From the NCBI RefSeq assembly GCF_040253635.1, contig NZ_JBEJGX010000001.1, positions 1-64,000 of the forward strand: 64,000 bases of DNA, given 5' to 3'. The first letter of the stretch is position 1, and the number at the start of each line of letters is the position of its first letter. Below, piece after piece: positions 10,497-18,179 of this stretch. A program made the translations under genes and the position numbers. The notes under the pieces are model-generated. The model saw only the letters and a program-made list of their open reading frames with translations, did no database searches and had not been told where the DNA came from. Origin of the DNA: Streptomyces sp. Edi2 (lineage in GTDB: Bacteria; Actinomycetota; Actinomycetes; Streptomycetales; Streptomycetaceae).

Positions 10497-10958
10497 CTAT
10501 GACGAGGCGGTCGGCCGCCCGGCGGGTACCGCTGGCGGGGCCGGAAACGATGTCTTGGCCGTCAGGCCACCTCCCCCGTCCCCATTACTCACGCGGGAGA
10601 CAGGAACGTAGGCGGTTACGTGGGTCCATCCCCGCTCTACGGCAAGGGCGGTCCGGTGTGCGCCGTCGCGCAGGCCCTCACCGGGCAGGACCACCACCGG
10701 CGGCACTTCGTGCCCGCCGGCGTCGAGCCCAGCTTCCAGGGGCGTAAACCGGTCTTCGGCATCGTTGGCTTCCAGCTCCTCCCGCGCGTAAAGGAGGCCG
10801 ATCTCGTCGATCGGCACTCTCGCCCGGGTCAGTTCGGCGCCGAGGTCGTCGTCCCCGTACAAGTCGAATCCGATGAGGTCGGCGGCCTCGCCGAGGGTGA
10901 GTGTCGTCCGCCAGGCTGCGCCCCACGTTGGCAGCTCAGCGGCGTGGATGGTCTTCAC
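10497..10958 (-). CDS. ParB/sulfiredoxin-fold-like protein
   Basis: GTG at 10958 follows AGAAGGGGGCGACGT. The 153-aa product has TLTLGEAADLIGFDLYGDDD near the N-terminus and, near residues 87-112, PPVVVLPGEGLRDGAHRTAL followed by ERGWTHVTAYV. The G-x-HR turn with flanking strands is the signature of the ParB/Srx nuclease-like fold. A partition role is not implied: many plasmid and phage proteins of this fold are nucleases or modification factors. The C-terminal tail is low-complexity and may be disordered. It lies ~200 bp downstream of a tRNA-Glu on the same strand. Confidence 0.55.
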   Translation of the reverse strand: MKTIHAAELPTWGAAWRTTLTLGEAADLIGFDLYGDDDLGAELTRARVPIDEIGLLYAREELEANDAEDRFTPLEAGLDAGGHEVPPVVVLPGEGLRDGAHRTALAVERGWTHVTAYVPVSRVSNGDGGGGLTAKTSFPAPPAVPAGRPTASS

Positions 10959-11161
10959 ACGTCGCCCCCTTCTGGTGTGGTGTCTACGCGGAGCATCTGC
11001 TCGGTACGCGGTGTGGGGCCGCGCGGGTCGCCTATCCGTCCCGACGGGGCCGGGCCACCACTCGTGGGGAAGCGGTGAGTTGAGTGTTCCTGCGAGGCGG
11101 CGCGTTCGCGCTGTCGAGGCCGGAGTGCCAAGCGAGCGCGCGTGTGGTGCGCGTTGGTGCG

Positions 11162-11236
11162 TACCCTCGGCGGGATTCGAACCCGCGGTCTCCCCCTTGA
11201 GAGGGGGCGAGATTAGCCGGACTACTCCACAAGGGC
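11162..11236 (-). tRNA. tRNA-Glu (CTC)
   Basis: The reverse strand folds as a cloverleaf: a 7-bp acceptor stem with one G-U at each end region, anticodon loop CTCTCAA (anticodon CTC) and a perfect T-arm GCGGG-TTCGAAT-CCCGC. The discriminator is A and CCA is not encoded. It is the last RNA of minus-strand array 1. Confidence 0.8.
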
Positions 11237-11415
11237 GTGGTTTCCCGCCGTCGGCCGGGGACCGGATCAGATGGGGCCCGCGAACGGGCTTGCTCGTCAC
11301 CTTCCCCGGCCGGGGCGGGGCCGCCGTCGGCTCCTCCCCGGGAGCCTTCGGCGACGCGTGCCAGCGGACCGGATCCGCCGGGGGAAGCATCACCTTCCCG
11401 CTGACACGTCGTGAA
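11237..11415 (-). repeat. Conserved spacer shared by tRNA arrays 1 and 2
   Basis: The stretch between the tRNA-Glu and the next tRNA-like element is closely similar to 13595-13760 in array 2, including 'gggaccggatcag', 'ggctcctcccc' and 'gcatcaccttcccgct'. The arrays are therefore duplicates of one unit. The spacer may be processed with the tRNAs; it has no coding frame. Confidence 0.6.
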
Positions 11416-11488
11416 CTCTGCGGGTACTGCTCCCGCTCTTCCCCCACACGGGGGCGTGCTGCTGACACCACGAGTCCCAGAGGGCGCG
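11416..11488 (-). pseudogene. Decayed tRNA-like element in array 1
   Basis: It is aligned by position with the tRNA-like element at 13762-13828, sharing the flanks TCTGGGAC and TTCACGACGTG. It keeps an acceptor stem (GGACTC/GAGTTC), an anticodon-like arm CCCCC-GTGT-GGGGG with too short a loop, and a 5-bp T-stem GCGGG/CCCGC whose loop lacks TTC. No reliable anticodon can be assigned. Confidence 0.45.
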
Positions 11489-11601
11489 CTTTCCCTCCTT
11501 CAACCCGCACCGGGGATCAACCGGGCAGGTTCGCTCTGTGTGCTGGTACGCGCCCTCTCAACGGGGACGTCGCCTCTGGAGGGGCGCACACCAACACATC
11601 G

Positions 11602-11672
11602 CGATCCGAGGGGATTTGAACCCCTGCCTTCCCCCACACGGGAGACGCTCTACCGGGCTGAGCTACGGACCT
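11602..11672 (-). tRNA. Atypical tRNA, anticodon uncertain (possibly GTG)
   Basis: D-arm (GCTC/GAGC), a good T-arm (AGGGG-TTCAAAT-CCCCT) and an acceptor stem are present, but the first acceptor pair is a mismatch and the anticodon stem leaves only a 6-nt loop around CGTGTG. The residues GTG are central, so His is the best guess. It may be a functional odd tRNA, a decayed one or a tRNA mimic. It is the first element of array 1, ~75 bp from its promoter. Confidence 0.45.
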
Positions 11673-11748
11673 GCCAGACGGAAGCGAATCGGCCGCTCCC
11701 CACCGTCTGACGAAGGAAGGGGTCGATCGCCCCCTTCCGACATTCAAA

Positions 11749-11778
11749 AGAATATCCCACAACCGCGCCTCACGTCAA
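11749..11778 (-). promoter_or_regulatory. Promoter of tRNA array 1
   Basis: On the minus strand TTGACG (11773-11778), an 18-bp spacer and TATTCT (11749-11754) precede the array. The upstream context AAGATTTGAC is shared with the array 2 promoter and resembles the five plus-strand promoters of this window. It fits the Streptomyces principal sigma factor consensus (TTGACa / TAnnnT). Confidence 0.65.
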
Positions 11779-12020
11779 ATCTTAATTGTCATCGGGGCGG
11801 ACTCTGCGCCTCGCGGTTCGACAACGCCGCGGGCGGGGCCGACTGACGGGCGGCAGGGTGGCGGCGGGGGCGTTGCGGGTGGAGTCGCACGAGGTGGCCC
11901 GGCTCCGGCGCGGCATGACCCGGTCAGCCCCCGACCCTGCTCGACCCTGCGACGTCTGTGTCTTCCCCGGCGGCCGGGCTGGTCCCGCCGCCACCAGGTC
12001 AGCAGCGTACGGCGGCCGGC

Positions 12021-12530
12021 TCAGGGGTGCCGGCCGAGGGTGGGCAGTCCGGCCGAGGCGGCCCGCACGCTCCGGCCGCGGCGAGCGGCCCGGCCGTCCT
12101 TCAGGATCCCGCGGGCCCGCCCCCGCCACACCTGCGCATCCTCGACGCGGCCGGCCTCGCGGTGCACCGCGGCGACGCGCAGCACAGCGGCGCGGGCCCG
12201 GGCTGCCAGGAGCTCGGCGACGGGAGCCAGGGGGCCTTCGACCCGTACGGCCCCGGCAGCGCCTCGCAGGCACAGCACCAGGCGCCGCTCCGGCTCGGCG
12301 GCGCCGAAGTCCTGCACGTACACCCGGGCCCGGCTGCGGCCGGTGGCGATCTCAGCGAGACGCTCCAACTCCGGCCACGTACAGGGCAGCAGGACATCCT
12401 CCAGCACCGTGCGCGGAGCCGGCCGCCACGACGCCGCCCGCGGGCCGCAGTCTCCGCGGCGTACCCGTACGCCGATCACCGGCCAGGGCGCGCCGGTCAG
12501 CGCCGGATGCCGCAACTCGTCCTGACCCAC
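12021..12530 (-). CDS. Unknown 169-aa protein with a decayed paralogue nearby
   Basis: GTG at 12530 follows GGAGGAACAG. The intact product reads MGQDELRHPALTGAPWPVIG, then VLEDVLLPCTWPELERLAEI, ARVYVQDFGAAEPERRLVLC and helical PLAPVAELLAARARAAVLRV, ending in a basic tail KDGRAARRGRSVRAASAG. The tail and Cys-containing beta segment suggest a soluble nucleic-acid-associated protein, but no family is recognised. A truncated copy lies at 9056-9400. The gene stands between the two tRNA arrays on the same strand. Confidence 0.65.
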   Translation of the reverse strand: MGQDELRHPALTGAPWPVIGVRVRRGDCGPRAASWRPAPRTVLEDVLLPCTWPELERLAEIATGRSRARVYVQDFGAAEPERRLVLCLRGAAGAVRVEGPLAPVAELLAARARAAVLRVAAVHREAGRVEDAQVWRGRARGILKDGRAARRGRSVRAASAGLPTLGRHP

Positions 12531-13421
12531 CTGTTCCTCCGTACCGGTCGGGGTCGCCTCACCGCAGTATCACCGCCCGGCCCGCCCAGCGGCCGGGGTG
12601 ACGAACACCCGCCAGCCAGAGGGCGGAAGCAGGGTGTTGCCCGCTCCCCCGCAACACCCGGCCAGCCAACGGCGTCAACACGGGCCGGCGTCAACCGCGC
12701 ACCGCGAGCGCGGGGCACTCGGACCACATCGCCGGCAGGTCGGCAACGGCACGGGCCGAGCGGCCGGCGGGAGGCCCTGGGACCGGAGCTCTCAGACGGC
12801 AGCAGCCGGGCGGGGAGCAACACCGCACGGTCACCGCGGCGTTGCCGGGCATGGAGCAGCACACCAAGCAGGCCGCCGCGGGCATGGCGGCGCACACCCT
12901 CGTCGAGCCGCCTCCGCCGCGGCCCTGTGCCGTGCGAGTGAATCCCACGCGTCACATCGCATGGGGGCGCTACCGTGGGCAGCGCCCCTCTCCATGTGGG
13001 AGGCATGCCGAAGCCCCTTCCGCGCGGCCGCGCCGCGCCGGTCGATGGGTGGAGGAGGGGTCCGGCAGCGCCATCCCGGCCAAGGGAAGAGGGCGCTGCC
13101 GGACCGTTTCATGAGGTCAGGAGACCCAGCGCCCCTGAGCTTGGCTGTCAGGGCGGCAATACCGCGGAGGTGTTCGTGCAGCTCCAGCACTTCGTCCCTG
13201 CTCAGTCAGACCAGATCTGCGAACAACACGGGCCGGGGCGGGCGGCAATCAGCTCCAGCAGACGGGGCGCCGCGGCCGGCGCCGGCCGCCGGCGTCGAGG
13301 GCGGGGTGGGCCGCCGCGGGTCGCCTAGGAAGTCCGCGTCAGCCAGCAGGCGTGGGCAGGTTCTCGGCGGTGCCGGGCGCAGGCATGCGAACGGCCCCGG
13401 GGCGTACCCGGGGCCGTGGTG
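12531..13421. other. No complete gene seen
   Basis: On the minus strand a short readable piece LELHEHLRGIAALTAKLRG (around 13130-13190) may be a gene fragment. Otherwise neither strand shows a frame with a ribosome site. The stretch lies between the 12530 gene and tRNA array 2. Confidence 0.4.
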
Positions 13422-13493
13422 TGCTCCTACGAGGATTCGAACCTCGATCTCCGGATCCGTAGTCCGGTGTCCTCTCCGTTGAACGACAGGAGC
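13422..13493 (-). tRNA. tRNA-Arg (ACG)
   Basis: Full cloverleaf on the minus strand: acceptor GCTCCTG paired with TAGGAGC, anticodon arm CCGGA-CTACGGA-TCCGG giving ACG (Arg), T-arm CGAGG-TTCGAAT-CCTCG, discriminator A. It is nearly identical through the anticodon arm to the plus-strand tRNA at 44031-44102. Last RNA of array 2. Confidence 0.85.
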
Positions 13494-13519
13494 CAGCACG
13501 CGCGTTGCGCGGTAATGCG

Positions 13520-13594
13520 TACCCTCGGCGGATTCGAACTCGCGGTCTCCCCGCTGAGAACGGGGTGAGATGAGCCGGACTACTCCACGAGGGC
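13520..13594 (-). tRNA. tRNA-Glu (CTC), imperfect T-arm
   Basis: Acceptor GCCCTCG/CGAGGGT and anticodon arm CCCCG-TTCTCAG-CGGGG give anticodon CTC. The T-stem is damaged (GCGAG facing a 3' arm that is one base short), unlike the copies at 11162 and 43934. It may be a decaying copy. Confidence 0.7.
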
Positions 13595-13761
13595 ATGTCC
13601 TGCCTCGGTCGGGGACCGGATCAGGTAGGGCCCGCGAAGGGCTTGCCCATCACCTTCCCCTACCCGAGGCAGGTCCGCCGTTGGCTCCTCCCCAGGAGCC
13701 GCAGGCGAAGCGTGCCAGCAGGCCCGGTTCCGGGAAGCATCACCTTCCCGCTAGCACGTCG

Positions 13762-13828
13762 TGAACGGACGGGACTCGAACCCGTATCCAGCCCCGCAGG
13801 GCTGCTCTGACCATTGAGCTACCGTCCC
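13762..13828 (-). tRNA. Atypical tRNA with short anticodon loop, anticodon uncertain
   Basis: The acceptor stem, D-arm (GCTC/GAGC) and a perfect T-arm (ACGGG-TTCGAGT-CCCGT) are present. The anticodon stem CAGCC/GGCTG closes only a 6-nt loop CTGCGG, so GCG or TGC could be meant. The 1:72 pair is a mismatch, as in the elements at 11602 and 13951. Confidence 0.5.
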
Positions 13829-13950
13829 AGAGGGAGCGTCCTCCCCCCTTCAACCTGACCGGGGATCAATCAGCCAGGCCCGAACAACGTGCCGGTGCGT
13901 GCCCTCTCAACGGGGACTGCGCCTCTGGAGGGGCACACACCAACACTTCG

Positions 13951-14015
13951 CGACCCGGAGGGAGTCGAACCCCCAGCCCGGGTACCCCCCGGGCCAGCTC
14001 CACAGCTGCGAGCCT
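13951..14015 (-). tRNA. Atypical tRNA-like element, D-arm reduced
   Basis: The T-arm GGGGG-TTCGACT-CCCTC and an acceptor stem are recognisable; the anticodon arm CCCGG-GGGGTAC-CCGGG has a 7-nt loop but no U at position 33, and the D-arm is only about 3 bp. If read conventionally the anticodon would be GGT. First element of array 2, directly behind its promoter. Confidence 0.4.
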
Positions 14016-14088
14016 GCCTGACGGCACAGACCGGCCGATCCCTCCCGTCAGGCGCCAACGGGATCGATCGCCCCCGTTGACATACACA

Positions 14089-14117
14089 ACTCTACTCACA
14101 TCAAGGCTTGAAGTCAA
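14089..14117 (-). promoter_or_regulatory. Promoter of tRNA array 2
   Basis: Minus strand TTGACT (14112-14117), 17-bp spacer, TAGAGT (14089-14094). The preceding TTAAGATT is the same as at the array 1 promoter. Confidence 0.65.
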
Positions 14118-14394
14118 ATCTTAAGCGCCACATCGATGGAGGGCGGCGGGGACCGGACTGACCGGGAAGACACCGGGCGGCACACGACGAGCAGACGCCG
14201 GGGCAGCCCAGCGGCGGGCGGGCGCAGGCATGACCGCCAGCGCCCCTCACCACGCGCCGCGCGCGTTATCGAGCCCGCATCAGTGCACCAAGCGGGCCGG
14301 CGCGACCGGCGGGTGGGCCGCGCCCGCCTGCGGCCACAGGCAAACCCATAGGAAGCACCCCGGGCTCCGGCCGCGAGGCGCCACAAAGAGAGAG

Positions 14395-14423
14395 TTGACA
14401 CATTCGCAGCTATTGGCTAAATT
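14395..14423 (+). promoter_or_regulatory. TTGACA-N17-TAAATT promoter 1
   Basis: TTGACA (14395-14400), 17 bp, TAAATT (14418-14423). The 3' half of the spacer and the -10 region (ATTGGCTAAATTAC) match the promoter at 60144 exactly. A GC hairpin follows at once. Confidence 0.8.
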
Positions 14424-14434
14424 ACTTATTAAGC

Positions 14435-14457
14435 GGTGCAGGGGAATCCCCCGCACC
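14435..14457 (+). promoter_or_regulatory. Hairpin at the 5' end of the 14490 transcript
   Basis: GGTGC-a-GGGG-aat-CCCCC-GCACC forms a stable stem starting about 12 nt after the -10 box. A similar hairpin stands at the same place after the 60144 promoter. It could protect the mRNA 5' end or bind a regulator. Confidence 0.55.
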
Positions 14458-14489
14458 ACCGCCGCGAAGCATCCATCAAGGAGATCTCG

Positions 14490-14720
14490 ATGAACCCGCA
14501 GTTCCGCGTCACCACCCGCACCGGCGAGCCGATCGCCGAAGGCCACCAGCTCAAGGTGGACAACAACCTGCCCGTCACCTACATGGGCATCGCCGTTGAA
14601 CCGTGGGGAGACGACAACACCGGAGAGTGGCACCCGGGCGAGATCCTCGTGCGCTACTCCTGGGGCGCCATCGAGGCCGTGACCGACGCCCGGGCACGCG
14701 TCACCATCAACGAGATCTAA
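14490..14720 (+). CDS. Unknown 76-aa protein, first gene behind promoter 1
   Basis: ATG at 14490 follows AAGGAGATCTCG. The product starts MNPQFRVTTRTGEPIAEGHQ and contains LPVTYMGIAVEPWGDDNTGE, ending ARARVTINEI; it looks like a small beta-rich domain. No family recognised. It is transcribed with the gene at 14868. A weak frame between them (about 14721-14867) ends with VAPTVRFDNLTPWKDA and could be a further small gene. Confidence 0.75.
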   Translation: MNPQFRVTTRTGEPIAEGHQLKVDNNLPVTYMGIAVEPWGDDNTGEWHPGEILVRYSWGAIEAVTDARARVTINEI

Positions 14721-14867
14721 ACCGCCCCACACCAGCACCGCCCCAGGCCGAGCGTTACCACCCGCCGCACCTTGCCCCGCAGCCGCACGGCCCCAAGGCG
14801 CAGCAGCGGGGCCCGGTCGCCCCAACCGTCCGCTTCGACAACCTCACACCCTGGAAGGACGCCAAGC

Positions 14868-15131
14868 ATGATGACTAACATCGAGAGCCTCGCCCCTGCC
14901 TCCGCCGTCGGGGAAATCCTGACTGCGGCCATCTACAACATCGCCGACCAAGGCATCCCCGGCCACGACCTCGAAGCCGTCAAGGCACGATTCACGGACA
15001 ACCTCCCCGCCATCGTCCGCGCAGCCAAGGCTTACAACGCGTCCATCCAGACCGGGAAAACGGAGCAGGGCGCCAAGCGCGACGCCGCAATCGCGGTCGT
15101 CGGCAACTACCGCATCCAGCACAAGCTCTAG
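14868..15131 (+). CDS. Small helical protein, paralogue of 21585-21857
   Basis: ATG at 14868 (or 14871) follows GGAAGGAC. The 87-aa product (TAAIYNIADQGIPGHDLEAV, KARFTDNLPAIVRAAKAYN) aligns with the product at 21585 through the shared pattern 'iA.qG.pGHgLEAV..R.t.d.l..ir.AYn'. Both are predicted all-helical and both stand behind TTGACA/TAAATT promoters. Function unknown. The stop overlaps the end of an IS481 remnant on the other strand. Confidence 0.75.
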   Translation: MMTNIESLAPASAVGEILTAAIYNIADQGIPGHDLEAVKARFTDNLPAIVRAAKAYNASIQTGKTEQGAKRDAAIAVVGNYRIQHKL

Positions 15132-15240
15132 ATGTGCTGACCGGGGAGGTTGGTGACGCGGCTGGCTGGTGTTTGTCCGCTGATGCCGGTGTGGGGTCGG
15201 TGGTAGTTGTACCAGTCCAGCCAGTCGGGGAAGGCGGCCG
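15128..15240 (-). mobile_element. IS481-type transposase C-terminal remnant
   Basis: The minus strand encodes AFPDWLDWYNYHRPHTGISG followed by QTPASRVTNLPGQHI and a stop at 15128. The W-x-x-YN-x-x-RPH pattern with a closing 'sRvtNL.G' is the C-terminus of IS481-family integrase-like transposases. The catalytic domain is absent; upstream sequence does not continue the frame. Confidence 0.75.
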
Positions 15241-15517
15241 CGCCACCTGCAGCAGATACAGCGCCTGTGGCGTACGGCCGGTACGACAGACCCCGAGGCG
15301 GCAGCGGACGGGCCGGCGGACACGACCTCGGCCCGGAGCGGGCGCCAGGGCCGAGCTACAGGTCGCAACGTCGCAACTAGGCGGCGGAGAGCGGCCGGAC
15401 GCCAGGACCAGTCCGGAGCGGGCGGCGGCCAGCGCGCGGCGCGGCGGTTCGCGCCGGCCTCGCGGATGGCTCTCGCAAGTCAGCGGGGACACCACCGTGC
15501 GGCGCGTGTGCGAGTTG
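15241..15517. other. No gene seen
   Basis: Between the IS481 remnant and the 15518 gene no frame carries a ribosome site or recognisable motif. Confidence 0.5.
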
Positions 15518-16003
15518 CTACCCGGTCAGGCCACGCACACGCTGCGCGCAGGACCCCAGCGCAGCCACCGCGAGGTGAAGAAGATCCTCCGGCAGCTCCT
15601 CGTCGAGCCGCTCCGCGGACAGTCGATAGCTGACCAGCAGCGTGGCCAGCACCGCTGCATCGCGAGCAGCAGCGAGGACCGGGTCATCCGGATCCGCCTC
15701 CTCACCGACGACTCGTGTCAACGAATGCTCCAGGCGCTCAGCCTTGAACTGGTGGACCAGCAGCGGCGAAATCTGCTCGGGGAGCAACTCCTCCAGCACC
15801 TGGTCCGCCACCGCCTCCGCACGCGTGGCGACATCATCGTCCATGACGTCGATCTCCACACCAAGCACAAGCGCCTCGGCCGCACCGACCAGGGCGTTAG
15901 CCATCTCCAGCTCGGTCACAGCAGGAGAGCGTTCGGGATCTTCGAAAAAGTCGATACCGAGCAGGGACAACGCCCCCTGCAACCGTTCGGCCCGCTCGTT
16001 CAC
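15518..16003 (-). CDS. Unknown acidic helical 161-aa protein
   Basis: GTG at 16003; the product opens MNERAERLQGALSLLGIDFF and is strongly acidic and helical (MANALVGAAEALVLGVEIDV, QVLEELLPEQISPLLVHQFK). It ends LGSCAQRVRGLTG. No membrane segment. Small acidic helical proteins of this kind are common on mobile DNA, but no function can be named. A 58-bp palindrome lies ~190 bp upstream. Confidence 0.7.
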   Translation of the reverse strand: MNERAERLQGALSLLGIDFFEDPERSPAVTELEMANALVGAAEALVLGVEIDVMDDDVATRAEAVADQVLEELLPEQISPLLVHQFKAERLEHSLTRVVGEEADPDDPVLAAARDAAVLATLLVSYRLSAERLDEELPEDLLHLAVAALGSCAQRVRGLTG

Positions 16004-16188
16004 AACGGCTCACCCCATCTCCGACGTCATCGTCAACCAGCATCGCGGCGTCTCGGAACCGGCGAGCTGAACCACGCGGCCCGTTCACTCGGTGGGACCG
16101 GTCAGCTGGGGACCCTCAACAGTCCGGACGCGGCCCCCGCGGGCCCGCCCCGCTACGCACCGCGGGGCGAGCCACCTGGCTACACAAT

Positions 16189-16246
16189 CGAACACACTTC
16201 GATCGAGAGCGCTTGAATTCAAGCACTCTCGATCGAAGCGTGTTCG
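16189..16246. repeat. 58-bp near-perfect palindrome
   Basis: Centred on GAATTC (16215-16220), 29-bp arms pair with only two mismatched positions; the arms contain CTTCGATCGA and GTGTTCG. Outside it, CACAAT (16183) and ATTGTG (16253) form a further inverted pair. It lies between two minus-strand genes (stop at 16344, start at 16003). It may be a terminator, an operator or a recombination/replication site; it is far longer than a usual terminator stem and not GC-extreme. Confidence 0.75.
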
Positions 16247-16343
16247 CGCCCCATTGTGCACGGCGGGCCTGCGGCAAGGCTTCAGGTGCGGCTGTTCCGC
16301 GCCGACGAGCGGCGGTGCGAGTGGAAGCCGGGCGGTGCGGGGG

Positions 16344-17279
16344 CTACGTCTCGTAGGGGTGGTGCAGGACGACGGTACGGCGTACGCCTGCCTCCAGCAT
16401 GGCCTGGGCCCGGTGCTGGCCGTTGATGTAGCCGGTCTCGCTGGCGGGCTGGATCGCGTCCACGGTGTTGAACAGGGTGGCCAGCGCCTCGGTCTGCCAC
16501 CGGGTGGATCCGGCCGCGGCCGCGTGAGCCGCGGCGAACTCCTCCATGCCGTCGGGGTCCACGGACTGCGCCCGGGCCCGCTCGAGGACCTGGAGCGCCA
16601 TCGCGTTGACCGTGTGCCAGTCGCCGCCGTGGTACCAGCAGCAGGTACGGGCCCCGCGGCGCGGCAGCATCTGGCGCGTCCAGCGCCGCCACCAGGGCAC
16701 CCCGGCCGGCATGCAGGCCGGCTCGCGGAACGGATGCGGCCGGGCGAGACGGGCCACCGCGAACCGCTCGAACACCAACTCCGGTTCCACCTCGGCGGTG
16801 CGTGGCACGTAGCCGGCGCCACGGTCCCTCGCGACCGGAGCGCCGACCAGGTCCTCAAGCAGCTCGTGGGTGATCACCGACCACCGCGGACCCCGCGGCC
16901 GGTAGCGGTCGGCCTCGGCGAACACCACGCGCCGGAACCGGGTCTCCTGGGCTGCCCCCTCCGGCCACAGCTGCCGCTCCACCCACACCGGCGGCTGGTC
17001 CTGGTCGGGGCAGTGCCGCTCCCACACCGCGCCCGCGAACCTCTCCACCCCGTTCATCAGCCTCATGCCCTCCGCCCCGGCGATCTGGGTCTCCACGGCG
17101 ACCGGGCGCGCCCCTGGAGCGGTGAACAGCTGCAGCCGGAACGTCCCCGGCAGCCCGGGGGCGGTGAACATGTGCTCGTCCACGCTGAGCCGGCGCGGAG
17201 CCGCCAGTGCGCGAAGCTCGTCCCGGCCGCGGAATGTTGCTGGTTCGGGTGCCGGGCCGGCGGGGAGGTCATCGGTCAT
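16344..17279 (-). CDS. 311-aa protein with a ParB-like GxHR motif
   Basis: ATG at 17279. The intact product opens MTDDLPAGPAPEPATFRGRD, has a beta-rich middle (MFTAPGLPGTFRLQLFTAPG), and near the C-terminus TLFNTVDAIQPASETGYING followed by QHRAQAMLEAGVRRTVVLHH. G-x-HR-x-x-A with a following strand resembles ParB/Srx-like nuclease domains. An N-terminal fragment of a second copy (FTAPGLPGALRLQLVTAPGR) remains near 31960-32050. Function unproven. Confidence 0.65.
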   Translation of the reverse strand: MTDDLPAGPAPEPATFRGRDELRALAAPRRLSVDEHMFTAPGLPGTFRLQLFTAPGARPVAVETQIAGAEGMRLMNGVERFAGAVWERHCPDQDQPPVWVERQLWPEGAAQETRFRRVVFAEADRYRPRGPRWSVITHELLEDLVGAPVARDRGAGYVPRTAEVEPELVFERFAVARLARPHPFREPACMPAGVPWWRRWTRQMLPRRGARTCCWYHGGDWHTVNAMALQVLERARAQSVDPDGMEEFAAAHAAAAGSTRWQTEALATLFNTVDAIQPASETGYINGQHRAQAMLEAGVRRTVVLHHPYET

Positions 17280-17319
17280 CCCCCGATCATTCCCGACCCG
17301 GCGGCGCCCGGGCCCGGCC

Positions 17320-17640
17320 GGTCAGCCAGCCGTCGTCGGCGTCCGGGCGAGGTCCACCTCGCCGGCTTCGACCAGGGCCCGGCGCAGCTGTTTCGCCTGG
17401 GCGGGGCGCTCGCCCGCGGGCAGCGCCGCCGCAGCCCGAGCAGGGCCCGGGCATGCCGACGAACCTCCGCGTCACGCCACACCGCAGCGCGGGCCCATAC
17501 GAACGGCTCACCACCGGCGCCCGCGGGGTGGGCGATCGCCACCAACTCCCGCAGCACACCCGCCACCTCGTGGCCGGGCAGACGGCCAGCCACCTCCCGG
17601 CCGATCCGGTCGCGCAACTCCGGGGCGGGGCGGTGCTCAG
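17320..17640 (-). pseudogene. C-terminal remnant of the recurrent family
   Basis: RLPGHEVAGVLRELVAIAHP, then RAAVWRDAEVRRHARALLGL, a frameshift, and the ending RALVEAGEVDLARTPTTAG. The ending matches the C-terminus of the broken gene at 610-3895 and the remnant at 39458. No start or ribosome site. It lies between the stops and starts of two intact minus-strand genes. Confidence 0.5.
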
Positions 17641-18101
17641 CGCGGCGGGGTCTGGTTCCTGAGCCGCTGCTGGACCGAGACGACGGTGACGCCGCCGTCG
17701 GGATGTCGGTCGAGCTTGCCTTCATCCGCGAGGGTGCTGATCCGCTGCCGGGTGATGCCGCCGAGCATGGCGCCGGCGACGCTGTACGAGACGTGCTCGG
17801 CGGTGGGGTGGCCTGCCGTCATCGCGCACGCCCGACCGAGCGGAGTCGACCACCAGCTGTCAGGGATGGGGGTCTCGCCCGGGAACAGCGCGCACACCAG
17901 CTCGGTCGCCTTGCCAGCGGCCTCGTTGTCGTCATCGCTATGCAAGATGAGCGATGAGATGCGCGCGGCGTTCTCCAGCTGCCAGCGAAGTTGCATCGCC
18001 TGCTCGAGGAATTCGGGACCGAGCAGCAGCTCCAGGTTGTCCACCAGGGTCTTGGTCTCGGCGAAGATCTGATCGCGCAGGGCGTCGTGATCATCAGGCA
18101 C
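17637..18101 (-). CDS. 154-aa protein with a C-terminal HTH-like segment
   Basis: GTG at 18101 with GGAG 5 nt away. The product MPDDHDALRDQIFAETKTLV is helical and acidic at first (LELLLGPEFLEQAMQLRWQL) and ends SVAGAMLGGITRQRISTLAD followed by EGKLDRHPDGGVTVVSVQQR, which looks like a MerR/excisionase-type DNA-binding unit that reads a short C-terminal strand. Two palindromes sit directly upstream and overlap the likely promoter, so autoregulation is probable. Confidence 0.7.
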   Translation of the reverse strand: MPDDHDALRDQIFAETKTLVDNLELLLGPEFLEQAMQLRWQLENAARISSLILHSDDDNEAAGKATELVCALFPGETPIPDSWWSTPLGRACAMTAGHPTAEHVSYSVAGAMLGGITRQRISTLADEGKLDRHPDGGVTVVSVQQRLRNQTPPR

Positions 18102-18116
18102 AGCGACTCCAAAAGG

Positions 18117-18167
18117 GGTTGACGTGTGGCGTCAACCCTACAGGGGGGTTGACGGCACGTGTCAACC
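18117..18167 (-). promoter_or_regulatory. Paired GGTTGAC-N7-GTCAACC operators
   Basis: Two perfect palindromes, 18117-18137 and 18147-18167, are centred exactly 30 bp apart, about three helix turns. The second contains TTGACA on the minus strand that could serve as a -35 box for the gene starting at 18101. The exact repeat and phasing point to cooperative binding of a dimeric repressor. Confidence 0.75.
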
Positions 18168-18179
18168 CAAGGGGAGGGG

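Noticed and set aside
13206..13596. Short minus-strand ORFs near 13.2-13.6 kb
   Set aside because: They run through the tRNA-Arg and tRNA-Glu genes and have no coding signature.
15128..15240. Functional IS481 element
   Set aside because: Only the last ~37 residues of the transposase remain; no catalytic domain or second end.
10497..17279. parAB partition locus
   Set aside because: The two GxHR proteins are far apart, no ParA Walker-type ATPase is encoded nearby and no parS-like cluster was seen.
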